Source: Herbidospora galbida
GTDB taxonomy: Bacteria > Actinomycetota > Actinomycetes > Streptosporangiales > Streptosporangiaceae
Length of the DNA: 64,000 nt
NCBI RefSeq assembly: GCF_005233835.1
Contig: NZ_SZQA01000013.1
Coordinates: 62,001-126,000, forward strand
Direction of reading: 5' to 3'
Shown: in pieces, positions 16,135 through 25,300 of the stretch
Position numbering within the stretch: position 1 is the stretch's first letter
Layout: every line of letters starts with the position of its first letter
Notes under the pieces: generated by a model
Seen by the model: the letters and a program-made list of their open reading frames with translations, nothing else
Databases searched by the model: none
What the model was told of the DNA's origin: nothing
Translations under genes and position numbers: made by a program

Positions 16135-16803
16135 TCAGAACTGGTTCCGCCGGCAGTTGAGGAACAGCTGGATCTCCGGCGGCGCCTGCGTGGTGGCCGG
16201 CGCGTAGGAGATGTCGGTCTCGACGACCACGGTGAACCCGGTCTCCTCGACGAGGGCACGCAGGTCTTCGCGCAGGTAGCCGGTGACGCGGACGGGCGCG
16301 CCGAGGAACTGGAACGGCACGTCGTCGAGGTCGATCTCGACCATGCTCAGCGCCAGCAGCCCACCGGGCACGATCACGTCGTGGATCTTCTGCAGCGCCG
16401 TCGCGATGTCGGCCCGCGGCAGCATCAGCAGCGAGAAGAACGCCACCACCGCGTCGAACCGCCCGAGCGAGGCGTCGATCTCGGTGACGTCGCGCTCCAG
16501 GAACGTCCCCTCGGGCACGTTCTTGCGCGCCAGGTCGAGCATGACGGGCGAGATGTCGATCCCGGTGACCTCGCAGCCCGCGTCGGCGAACTGCTTGGCG
16601 GTCGGCTCTCCGGTGCCACATCCGACGTCGAGCACTCGCGCGCCCGGCTGGAGTTGCTTGATCAGCCACTCCCCGGCCGCGATCTGCCCCTCCTTGTGGG
16701 GAAAGGCGTCGTCGTACCGTGACCCGATGCGGTTGAACGCCTCGGCCTGCATAGCCCGGTATTCGTCGCGACTTTGAGCCGAACCGGATTCAGTTGTCAT
16801 CAT
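16135..16803 (-). CDS. SAM-dependent class I methyltransferase
   Basis: About 222 residues with a Rossmann-type methyltransferase fold: motif I is VLDVGCGTGE, the acidic loop is VTGIDISPVMLDLA, and motif IV is in FDAVVAFFSLLMLP. The substrate is not evident. The start is one of two adjacent ATGs (16803 or 16800); a longer in-frame extension would run over the promoter. A good sigma-70-like promoter lies upstream at 16841-16869. The gene is divergent from the tyrosine phosphatase. Confidence 0.85.
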   Translation of the reverse strand: MMTTESGSAQSRDEYRAMQAEAFNRIGSRYDDAFPHKEGQIAAGEWLIKQLQPGARVLDVGCGTGEPTAKQFADAGCEVTGIDISPVMLDLARKNVPEGTFLERDVTEIDASLGRFDAVVAFFSLLMLPRADIATALQKIHDVIVPGGLLALSMVEIDLDDVPFQFLGAPVRVTGYLREDLRALVEETGFTVVVETDISYAPATTQAPPEIQLFLNCRRNQF

Positions 16804-16840
16804 GCCGCCATATGGGAGATCGCCGACTTCTGCCCACCAA

Positions 16841-16869
16841 GTGATAGGCCCTCTGGGCTCACAAGTCAA
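16841..16869 (-). promoter_or_regulatory. Housekeeping-type promoter for the methyltransferase gene
   Basis: On the minus strand, TTGACT (16864-16869) and TATCAC (16841-16846) are separated by exactly 17 nt. The methyltransferase ATG follows about 38 nt after the -10. A separate TTGACA on the plus strand at 16877-16882 has no convincing -10 partner. Confidence 0.5.
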
Positions 16870-17011
16870 GATATATCTGCGTTAAATTGACATTTCACGC
16901 AGGCGACCTGCGGCAACGATGTTGACTGGACGTGTCGTGAAGGTCAATGCTGCCAGTCAGATAAATGTCGGTTTATGGTCGGCAATGTCTCTTGGCCTGA
17001 AAGGACCCTTC

Positions 17012-17713
17012 GTGCCCCATCTGTCCTGGGAAGGGTGTCACAACACCCGAGACCTGGGAGGTCTCCCACTTCACGACGGCGGCCAAACGTCGTTCGGCGC
17101 GCTGGTCCGCTCGGACAATCCCGAGCGCCTGACGGCGGCCGGATGGGCGGCCGCGACGGCCCACGGGGTGCGGACCGTGGTCGACCTCCGCGAGTCGTAC
17201 TCTCCCGATCTCCGGCCCCCCGGCCTCACGACGGTGCGGATCGACCTCGACGACATGGCCGACGAGCGGGTCTGGGGCCACATCCGCGACCACGAACTCG
17301 ACGGATCGCCGCTCTACTACCGGTACTTCCTGGAGTCCAAGCCGGCGCAGTGCGTGGCCGCCGCGACGGCGGTGGCCCGCGCGCCGGAGGGCGGCGTGCT
17401 GGTCCACTGCGGCCTGGGACGCGACCGGACCGGCCTCGTCGTCATGCTCCTGCTGTCGCTGGTCGGCGTGACCCCGGAGGCGATCGCGACCGACTACGAG
17501 GAGAGCACGGCCCGCCTGGTCCCGCTCTACGCGGAACTGGGCATCGACGACCAGACGGCCGAGATCGAGCAGATCCTGCGCACCAAGGGCACGACGCTGA
17601 GGGCCGCCGTGTACGACGCCCTCGACGGCTTCGACGCCGAGAAGTACCTCCTGGCCGCAGGCATGGACCCGGCCGACGTGTCGGCGTTGAAGACCCGCCT
17701 CACCCGCCCGTGA
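17012..17713 (+). CDS. PtpB-like tyrosine/lipid phosphatase
   Basis: A 233-residue protein of the Y_phosphatase3 family. The N-terminal signature NTRDLGGLPL and the active-site loop VHCGLGRDRTG (Cys133 to Arg139, a CX5R motif) are intact, as is the HCxxGxDRTG form typical of mycobacterial PtpB. These enzymes dephosphorylate tyrosine, serine/threonine or phosphoinositide substrates, and no partner is evident here. I chose GTG 17012, with AAAGGA six bases upstream, over the ATG at 16919, which has no ribosome-binding site and adds an unconserved leader. The end overlaps the DUF817 gene by 14 nt. Confidence 0.88.
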   Translation: MPHLSWEGCHNTRDLGGLPLHDGGQTSFGALVRSDNPERLTAAGWAAATAHGVRTVVDLRESYSPDLRPPGLTTVRIDLDDMADERVWGHIRDHELDGSPLYYRYFLESKPAQCVAAATAVARAPEGGVLVHCGLGRDRTGLVVMLLLSLVGVTPEAIATDYEESTARLVPLYAELGIDDQTAEIEQILRTKGTTLRAAVYDALDGFDAEKYLLAAGMDPADVSALKTRLTRP

Positions 17714-18470
17714 CCCGCCGCTCCCGCGCGGCCCGCCACGAGGCGACGATCACGAAGCTGACCGTGACGAGCAGCGCCCAGGCCCCGATCTTGCCCGTGT
17801 GGACGAGCCGCCAGCCGTCGCGTTGATGGGGGTACTCCCACGCGCCGAGGTAGGTGGCGACGTTCTCGGCCACCCAGAGGAAGAACCCGGTCAGCAGCAG
17901 CGCCGGGGCCAGCGGCAGCCGATGGCGGTGCCCGCCCACGGTGAACAGCACCGAGGTCCCCCAGGTGACGACCACCAGCAGGACCGCCAGCGGAACCCGC
18001 AGGTCGACCCACCAGTGGTGGCTGACGAAGTTGACGTAGATCGCCACCGCGAGCAGCGTGACCGGAACCGCCCGGTAGGCGACCAGGCTGAGCGACAGGA
18101 TTCGCCAGGCCGCGCACACGTAACTCCCGACGGCGGCGTAGAGGAACCCGCTGTAGAGCGGTACGCCGAAGAACTTGGTGTAGGCGTCCTCGGGATAACT
18201 CCACGACCCGAGCCGCACCTTGACCAGCTCGAACGCCAGCCCGACCACGTGAAAGCAGGCGATGACGGCGACCTCCTCGGTGGTCTCCCACCGCATCACC
18301 CGGAAGAGGACGGTGAGCGCGACGGCGTACAGGAGCAGCGCGTCATAACGCGGCACGGGCAGCGGCACCACCGAGGAGAGGGCCAGCCCGGCGAACAACC
18401 CGACCGCGAACCCGCACGCCCTCGCCTCGGCCCACGCGAACCGGGCCAACTGCGCGACGAAGAACCTCAC
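17700..18470 (-). CDS. DUF817 family integral membrane protein
   Basis: A 256-residue protein with about eight hydrophobic helices. The central motif ELVKVRLGSWSYPEDAYTK and the later NVATYLGAWEYPHQ match the DUF817 family, in which a GSWxYPE-like element recurs. The function of the family is unknown. The start is GTG 18470. It is convergent with the phosphatase gene and overlaps it by 14 nt. Confidence 0.82.
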   Translation of the reverse strand: MRFFVAQLARFAWAEARACGFAVGLFAGLALSSVVPLPVPRYDALLLYAVALTVLFRVMRWETTEEVAVIACFHVVGLAFELVKVRLGSWSYPEDAYTKFFGVPLYSGFLYAAVGSYVCAAWRILSLSLVAYRAVPVTLLAVAIYVNFVSHHWWVDLRVPLAVLLVVVTWGTSVLFTVGGHRHRLPLAPALLLTGFFLWVAENVATYLGAWEYPHQRDGWRLVHTGKIGAWALLVTVSFVIVASWRAARERRVTGG

Positions 18471-18547
18471 GCCGCCATTCGATCCGCCGACCGGCGAGAG
18501 GTGGCGGGGATGATGGGGAGATCATGTGCGAAATCGGCGAAGGCCCG

Positions 18548-19069
18548 TCAGTGGCGGGCTGCACCGCCGTGCAGCAGGATCTCGGCGATCTGCCGCGCCC
18601 GGTCGAGGGTGATCCCCGTCCGCTGCTCCACCGCGAGGGGATGATCGGTCGGTTCCAGTTCGATGACCGGACGCTCCCCGACGGGGCGGGTGTGCAGGTT
18701 GGTCTTGAGGTTGATCGTGGACGGCGAGTAGATCGACAGTTCGGTGGACAGCCACCCGAAGTACGGCGGCTCGCTCTCCCTGCCGGGGATCCCCCAGAAC
18801 TCGCAGGCCCGGATGAAGTTCTCCTGGCTGAGCGAGACCCACACGTTCCAGGTGAAGACGTCGTCGGCGTCGACGAGAGGGATCTCGATCAGCCCGCGTA
18901 AGAAGAAGGCCCGCCCCTGGATGACGCACTGGTCGGACGACAGCAGATTCAGGGAGTCATCCTCCATCCCCGGCTTCCAGTAGTCGGGGGCCTCCGTCGC
19001 ATAGGACAACGGCAGGCCGTCATGCCTGTCTCCACAGCACGAACAGGTGAAATCCAACGCCTTCGACAT
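18548..19069 (-). CDS. DUF2199 domain protein
   Basis: A 173-residue soluble protein. It opens with FTCSCCGDRHDGLPLSYA, an apparent zinc-binding CxxCG-type start, and continues with DQCVIQGRAFFLRGLIEIPL and FTWNVWVSLSQENF, which match DUF2199. Its role is unknown. It has its own promoter region upstream and is on the same strand as the DUF817 gene, 77 nt away. Confidence 0.85.
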   Translation of the reverse strand: MSKALDFTCSCCGDRHDGLPLSYATEAPDYWKPGMEDDSLNLLSSDQCVIQGRAFFLRGLIEIPLVDADDVFTWNVWVSLSQENFIRACEFWGIPGRESEPPYFGWLSTELSIYSPSTINLKTNLHTRPVGERPVIELEPTDHPLAVEQRTGITLDRARQIAEILLHGGAARH

Positions 19070-19111
19070 GGCACGAAGGCTAGCGATCGGGGCGGACGAT
19101 CTGGAGCGTGA

Positions 19112-19297
19112 GAAGGTCGGCCGCCTGGGGAGCGCCGGCCCGGCGACGACGAACGCGTCGTGCGCTCCTTCAGAGAGACGGCTACTGAACGGTCACGTCC
19201 CCACGCCGACGTCAAGGCGTTGATGGCCGGGTGCCTGTCGGATCCCGCCGCGCTCGACCGGCTCGTCGCCGTGGTGACGGAGGGGCTGCGCCGGTAG
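19112..19297 (+). pseudogene. Possible C-terminal remnant of a TetR-type regulator
   Basis: An open frame without a good start codon encodes a helical tail (VKALMAGCLSDPAALDR, then VAVVTEGLRR) that ends at 19297 and resembles the last helix of TetR-family regulators. Upstream stops and the missing DNA-binding domain suggest a decayed fragment. The family match is from memory of typical endings and is weak. Confidence 0.25.
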
Positions 19298-19360
19298 GCG
19301 GGGCTTCCCGGTGCGTGAAAGTTACATCCGCGACCACGGGTTTCCTGCGGAAGCGGATGG

Positions 19361-19404
19361 AGGGGTGTCTGCCCCCGAGACGACCACTATTGCCAGACAC
19401 CCCT
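19361..19404. promoter_or_regulatory. Perfect 11-bp inverted repeat upstream of the beta-helix enzyme
   Basis: AGGGGTGTCTG (19361-19371) and its exact complement CAGACACCCCT (19394-19404) are separated by 22 nt, so the arm centres are 33 bp apart, close to three helical turns. It lies about 150 bp before the chosen start of the secreted beta-helix gene. A two-site operator for a sugar-responsive repressor is plausible; a stem-loop is the alternative. Confidence 0.55.
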
Positions 19405-19555
19405 ATTGGTGCAACATTACCTCAGACGTCAGTCGGCATACGTCATACGTTTGGGATGTCAGATGACCACATTCCATCTGCTGCGGATTCTTCGTCGGCG
19501 TGGCACGGGGCGGACGACCTCGCGACAGGTGATGAACCAGCGAAAGGAAAAGGGC

Positions 19556-22246
19556 GTGAAGGCAGTCTTATCCACCACCGGGAAGGTGTTGGCCGCGCTC
19601 GCGGTGTTCGTCGCCGCCGTGATGGTCCCGAGCCTGGGAGGCGGGGTCGCTTCGGCGGCGACCCAGGCCACCTACTACGTCGCCCCTGACGGCAACGACT
19701 CCAACGCGGGCACGATCTCGGCGCCGTTCAAGACCGTGCAGAAGGCCAGGGACGTCGTCCGCACGGTGAACGCCAACATGACCGGCGACATCTACGTCTA
19801 CCTCCGCGGCGGGACGTACTCGGTCGGCAGCACCATCGAGTTCACCCAGGCCGACTCCGGCACGAACGGTTTCCGGGTCATCTACGCCGCCTACCAGAAC
19901 GAGACGCCGATCCTGACCGGCGGCGTACCGGTGACGGGGTGGACGCAGCACAGTGGCAACATCTGGAAGGCCCCGCTGAACCGCAGCAACAAGCTCCGCG
20001 CGCTCTACGTCAACGACAAGCGCGCGTTCATGGCCACCAAGACCGTCAGCTCCCAGGGCTGCACCGGCACCTACAACGTCACGGCCGGCCAGGCGTCGTG
20101 GGCGTGGGAGTCGGGCTCGCAGTGCGCCGGGTCGCGCTACAGCCTGAGCGACTTCCCCGCCATCGCGAGCAACCAGGACGACATCGAGATCGAGACCGGC
20201 ACGACCTGGACCACCGCCATCGTCGGCGTCCGCCAGGTCACCTCCGACGGCTCCGGCCGCATCGCCACCTTCCAGCAGCCCGGCGCGGCCATCGCCCAGG
20301 GCGCCTTCAATGGCAACGCGCAGGTCGGCGGCACGCACAAGCTCATGAACGCCTACGAGTTCCTCGACACGGCCGGTGAGTTCTTCTTCGACAAGACCAC
20401 CAAGACGCTGTACTACTACAAGGCCGCCTCGGAGAACATGTCGACCGCGAGCGTCGTCGCGCCGAACAACGTGACGACCCTCATCAAGGTTGCCGGCACC
20501 TCCACGAGCTCCCGCGCCCGGAACATCACCTTCTCGGGCCTCACGGTGCAGCACTCCGACTGGAACCTGTTCAACGTGGCCGGCTCGGTGCTCAAGCAGG
20601 CCCAGCAGGGCAACCTCGGCGCGCTCGCGTACGCGAAGCAGAACTTCCACGCGTACTACTACCGCAACGTCGACACGGCGCCCGGCATCATCCAGATCGA
20701 CAACGCCGACGGGCTCGTGCTGCAGAACAACCGGATCCAGCACACCGGCGTCGACGGGATCAACATGGTCAACGACGTGGTGAACTCCCAGGTGATCGGC
20801 AACTACACCAACGACATCGCCGGATCCGCCATCACCGTCGGCCATCCGCAGCACGTCTACATCGGCGACCACACCTCGTCCAACCGCGAGAAGTACACCG
20901 CGTCGGTCGAGGGCGCGCCCAAGAACATCGAGATCAAGAACAACTACCTGTACGACAGCGCGGTGCTGTTCTGGGGGCACAGCCCCATCTCGGCCTACTT
21001 CGCCGACACCGTGTCGATCCAGCGCAACCGCATCGAGAAGTCCCCGTGGGCCGGCGTGACCCTCGGCTGGGGATGGTGGAACTTCGACGGCTCGTCCGGC
21101 TCGATCGCGCCGAACCGGCCGACCACCACGGCGAAGAGCAACACCATCAGCCACAACCACTTCATCGACACGGTGCAGCGCCTGAGCGACACGGCCCCGG
21201 TCTACACGCTGGGCAACCAGCCGGGGACCACGATCACCAACAACTACATGCAGGGCGTGCCGTCGGGTCACAAATACGGACTCCACCCGGACGAGGGCTC
21301 GGGCAACATGGTGTTCCGCGACAACGTCCTGAGCGTCGACAAGAACATCACGTGGCTCATCAACTCCGACGACTGGGGCCGCAAGCACGACCTGAGCATC
21401 ACGCAGACCTATGGGCCGATCAACAAGGTCTCCAACAAGGTCCTGCCGAACAGCACGGTCCACGACATCATCGTGTCGTCCGACTACGTCTGGCCGGCCC
21501 CGGCCTACGGCATCGCGGTGAACTCCGGCCTGGAGGACGCCTACCGGGGCATCATCCCCCAGAGCAACCTGTCCCTGCCCGACTACGTCCTGCCCGCCAG
21601 CACGTACACCAGCAGCGGCCAGACCTCGATCCCCATCCGCAGCACCGGCGACTCAAGCAAGAGCGTCTGGCTGGCCCCCGCCGGCTCGACGACCTTCACC
21701 GCCGGCGCCACGATGACCAGGGCGGGCGGCACGGCCACCTCCATCGCCGTGCCGACGACGAACGGCGAATACCGGCTCTTCGTCGTGGACGCCCAGGGCA
21801 ACCGCTCGGCGGCGTCGACGTCCCTCGTCCGGCAGGGCAGCGGCGGCAGCAGCGGCGGCGGCCAGCAGATCGTCGGCACGCAGTCAAACCGCTGCGTGGA
21901 CATCACCGGCGGCTCGTCGGCCAACGGCACCCAGGCGCAGCTGTACGACTGCGGCAGCGGCACCAACCAGCGGCTGACGTACACCTCGGGCAAGCAGCTG
22001 CAGGTGTTCGGCAACAAGTGCCTCGACGCCAACGGCCAGGGCACCACGAACGGCACCCAGGTCATCATCTGGGACTGCAACGGCCAGACGAACCAGCAGT
22101 GGAACGTCAACTCCAACGGCACCATCACCGGCGTCCAGTCAGGCCTGTGCCTGGACGCCTTCGGCGGCGGCACCGCCAACGGCACCAGGATCATCCTGTG
22201 GTCGTGCAACGGCGGCCCCAACCAGCAGTGGACCCTGCGCAACTGA
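19556..22246 (+). CDS. Secreted right-handed beta-helix glycan-active enzyme with C-terminal ricin-type CBM13
   Basis: An 896-residue exported protein. The signal peptide ends at ASA (about residue 34). A long parallel beta-helix domain follows: YYVAPDGNDSNAGTISAPFK, DSGTNGFRVIYAAY, TPILTGGVPVTGW, then repeated NN-rich coils such as LVLQNNRIQHTGVDGINM. This resembles GH141-type fucosidase/xylanase proteins, although substrate cannot be assigned. A short Ig-like stretch and a Gly/Ser linker lead to a ricin B (CBM13) module of three QxW-type repeats (ending in NQRLTY, NQQWNV and NQQWTL). GTG 19556 has AAAGGA at 7-nt spacing and gives a clean signal peptide. Farther upstream starts add an implausible leader. 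A paired inverted repeat lies about 150 bp upstream. Confidence 0.85.
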   Translation: MKAVLSTTGKVLAALAVFVAAVMVPSLGGGVASAATQATYYVAPDGNDSNAGTISAPFKTVQKARDVVRTVNANMTGDIYVYLRGGTYSVGSTIEFTQADSGTNGFRVIYAAYQNETPILTGGVPVTGWTQHSGNIWKAPLNRSNKLRALYVNDKRAFMATKTVSSQGCTGTYNVTAGQASWAWESGSQCAGSRYSLSDFPAIASNQDDIEIETGTTWTTAIVGVRQVTSDGSGRIATFQQPGAAIAQGAFNGNAQVGGTHKLMNAYEFLDTAGEFFFDKTTKTLYYYKAASENMSTASVVAPNNVTTLIKVAGTSTSSRARNITFSGLTVQHSDWNLFNVAGSVLKQAQQGNLGALAYAKQNFHAYYYRNVDTAPGIIQIDNADGLVLQNNRIQHTGVDGINMVNDVVNSQVIGNYTNDIAGSAITVGHPQHVYIGDHTSSNREKYTASVEGAPKNIEIKNNYLYDSAVLFWGHSPISAYFADTVSIQRNRIEKSPWAGVTLGWGWWNFDGSSGSIAPNRPTTTAKSNTISHNHFIDTVQRLSDTAPVYTLGNQPGTTITNNYMQGVPSGHKYGLHPDEGSGNMVFRDNVLSVDKNITWLINSDDWGRKHDLSITQTYGPINKVSNKVLPNSTVHDIIVSSDYVWPAPAYGIAVNSGLEDAYRGIIPQSNLSLPDYVLPASTYTSSGQTSIPIRSTGDSSKSVWLAPAGSTTFTAGATMTRAGGTATSIAVPTTNGEYRLFVVDAQGNRSAASTSLVRQGSGGSSGGGQQIVGTQSNRCVDITGGSSANGTQAQLYDCGSGTNQRLTYTSGKQLQVFGNKCLDANGQGTTNGTQVIIWDCNGQTNQQWNVNSNGTITGVQSGLCLDAFGGGTANGTRIILWSCNGGPNQQWTLRN

Positions 22247-22261
22247 CGCGGGACCTCCACT

Positions 22262-22298
22262 GGGCCGCGGACGGTCACTCCCGGACCGTCCGCGGCCC
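22262..22298. terminator. 15-bp hairpin between convergent CAZyme genes
   Basis: A perfect 15-bp stem (22262-22276 with 22284-22298; arm GGGCCGCGGACGGTC) has a 7-nt loop and starts 16 nt after the beta-helix gene stop. It is the likely terminator for that gene. Confidence 0.78.
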
Positions 22299-22319
22299 AT
22301 CCTCCTCCCCTCAACGAGA

Positions 22320-22350
22320 AAGGGGCCCCGGATCGGATCCGGGGCCCCTT
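22320..22350. terminator. Second hairpin, probable terminator for the minus-strand gene
   Basis: Arms 22320-22334 and 22336-22350 (AAGGGGCCCCGGATC and its exact complement) form a long stem flanked by A and T residues, so it could terminate transcription in either direction. It lies 22 nt beyond the stop of the minus-strand multidomain gene. Confidence 0.72.
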
Positions 22351-22371
22351 CTCATCTGCATGGAGCCGTGC

Positions 22372-25300
22372 CTAGGAGACGGGCTCGATCCACACGTTGC
22401 GGAAACGGGGGTTCTCGCCGGCGTCGCCGTGATCTTGGAGGCGGATGCCGCCCGTCGCCACGCTCTCGGCGATGTGGTCGCCCGTGCCGCCGTCGACGGA
22501 CACGTTGTCGTGGACGACCTGGCCGTTCCAGACGACCGTCACCCGGGCGTTGTCGACCTTCACACCAGTGCTGGTGTAGCGGGCCGCGCGGAAGGTGATG
22601 TCGTAGGTCTGCCACGTGCCGGGGGCGGTGGCCCTGTTGGTGTCGGCCGCGCGCTTGTTGTAGATGGAGCCCGCCCCGTTGATGAGGGGGGCCGCGTCAC
22701 CGAACGACTCCAGGACCTGAACCTCGTAGCGTTCCTGGAGGAAGATGCCGCTGTTGCCGCGCTGCTGCCCGGTCACGTTCGACGGGTAGTCCGGCACCAG
22801 CCACTCGGCGTGGAGCTTGAAGTCGCCGAAGGTCTGACGGGTGCGGATGTCGCCGCCGAGGGACTCGACGGAGCCGTTCGCGATCGGCCAGGTGGCCGTG
22901 CCGCCGGCGCGCTTCTCGAACGCCGCCAGGCTCGTGCCGTCGAACAGCGTGATCCGCTGCGCGAGCGAGACGGAGATGTGGTCGAGGTTGACGTTGCCGC
23001 CGTCGCCCGCGTCGTACCGGTAGGTGATCTCGTTGGTGCCCCGGACCAGGTTGAGCTGTTCCGTCTGGAGGCCCCAGGTGTCCCAGCCGCCCGTGGAGGC
23101 CAGTCGCGACTGCCTGACCTTGGTGCCGTTGACGTACACGCTCAGCGACCTGGTGGTGTCGGCCGCGTAGCGGAGGGCGACGTTGTGCGGGCCGGTGGTG
23201 TCCGACCACACGCTGAACGAGGTGCTCGCGCCCTGGTTCCAGTAGCCGTCCACGAAGCCCTTGTAGGTGTAGCCCGGGTGGTCCTTGTTGGCCTTCGCGC
23301 CGCCGGCCAGCGTGGCGTTCTCCGCCTCGAAGACCCGCTGCGCCGCGACGGTGAGGGAGTCGAGGTTGACGTGGCCGGTGTCGCCGCTGTCGACCTTGTA
23401 CGTGATGAGGTTGACGCCCTCGTTCAGGGTCAGCGGCTCGACCCGGGTGGCCCACTGCTCCCACGACACCGTGCTGGGCAGCGGCACCTGCCTGATCTTG
23501 GTCCCGTTGACGTACACGCTCACGGACTTGTTGCCGGGGGCGGGGTTGGGGCCGTTGGAGTAGCGCAGGCCCACGTGGTAGGTGCCCTCGCGGGGGACGG
23601 TCACGGCGAACTGCGTGGCCGCGCCCTGGTTGCCGTAGCCGGCGACGAAGCCGCTGCCCGTGTAGCTCAGGTGGTCGGTGGCCAGGTTGGCGCCGCCGCT
23701 GTGCGAGGCGCTCTCCGCCTCGTACACGGTGTCGGTCTGCGGGCCGTCGATCAGCGTGTTGAGGGTGTACCAGGCCTCGGTGCTCCACAGCGGCTGGCCC
23801 GACGCCGAGGCGAACGGGCGCGGCGAGCGCAGGTGCACCACGCGGTCGGCCTTCAGGCCCGCGATCTTCAGCGTGACCTTCTTCTTGTCGGTCGACAGCT
23901 CCGCGGAGGTGACGGCCAGCGGCTCCTCGTCGACCTTGGGGCCGCCGTAGGTGGAGGACGCGGCGTAGCGCCACTGGGTGATCTGGAACTTGGACGCCAG
24001 CGACTCGGCGGTCGCGTCCGAGAGGGGCTGGGTGTACTCCAGCTCGAAGCCGCCCGCGATCGCGCGCATCTTCAGGATGTCGAAGGCCTTGTCGCCACTG
24101 GGGGTCAGCTTCTGCAGACCGTAGGTGAGCTTGCCCTCCTGGCCCCAGTTGCCGCCCGCGCCGAGACCGCCGGCGTAGATCGCGCCGTCGGGCCCGAGGC
24201 TGATCCGGTTGATCCCGGCTTCCAGGCCCTGGGTGAGGCGGAAGACCGCGCCCTGGTACTCGCCGTTGACCTTCTCCAGGAAGCCGCGCTGGATGCCGCC
24301 GTAGGTGACGTCACCGAACAGCAGCTGCCCCGCGAACCGGCCCTGCTTCACGAGCAGCGGCGTGCTGGGGGAGTTGGCGATCTCGTTGTGCGGCAGCCAG
24401 AGCACGGGCTTGGTCACCGCGTTGTCGTCGAACCGGCCGTCGGGGTTGGTGTAGTGGTTGAAGAACCGGCCCGGCTTGACGTGCACCAGCTTCGAGGCCG
24501 GCAGCCAGCCGCCCTGGTTGTCCATGACGAACAGGTCGTCGTTCGGACCCCAGGAAAGCCCGTTGGGTGTACGCAGACCTCCGGCGATGAACTCGACCGC
24601 GCCGGTCTCCTTGTTGACCTTGATGGTGGTGCCCCGGTCGGGCGCCGGCTGCGGGTCGGTGGTCGCGCCGCCGTAGTTGATGGCGACGGACAGGTTCAGG
24701 TAGAAGTGCCCGTCCCGGTAGAGCATCCCGAACGCGAACTCGTGGAAGTTGCCGCCGAACGGCCAGGTCGCCACGGTCCGCAGGTTGTCGGCCACGTCGT
24801 CGCCGTTGGTGTCGTTCAGCTCCACCAGCCGGGACTTCTCCGACACGTAGAGCTTGCCGTCGACGTACTTGATGCCCATGGGCTCCTGCAGCCCACTGGC
24901 GATCTTCTTGGTGGTCACCTGCGCGGGCGAGGTCGCGCCCGTGACGTTGTCGAGCAGGTAGACCTCGCCGAGCTTGTTGTCCGTGCCACCCCACGTGGTG
25001 ATGGCCAGCCGGTCGTCGGGGAGCCAGTCCATGCCGGTCACCTGCGGCTGGAACCCGTTCGGCCGAAGGTCGGTGAGCGCGAAGTCGGGGTGTACGGAGG
25101 TCAGCGGCAGCCCGTCGCCGGGGGAGTCGGCGCCGCTCTCGCACTCCTTGCGCCCGGGGCCGGTGACCCGCACGACGTCGGCGTCGGTGCTCAGCACCGA
25201 GGTCGGCACGAGGGTGAACTGCGAGGCGCCCGGGGGCTTCCACTCCAGCCTGAGCTGCTGGCCGTAGAGGTGCTCGAAGTGGTCGACGCGCAGCGCGTGG

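Noticed and set aside
16919-17011. N-terminal extension of the tyrosine phosphatase from ATG 16919
   Set aside because: It has no ribosome-binding site and the extension is unlike the family. GTG 17012 has AAAGGA and normal length.
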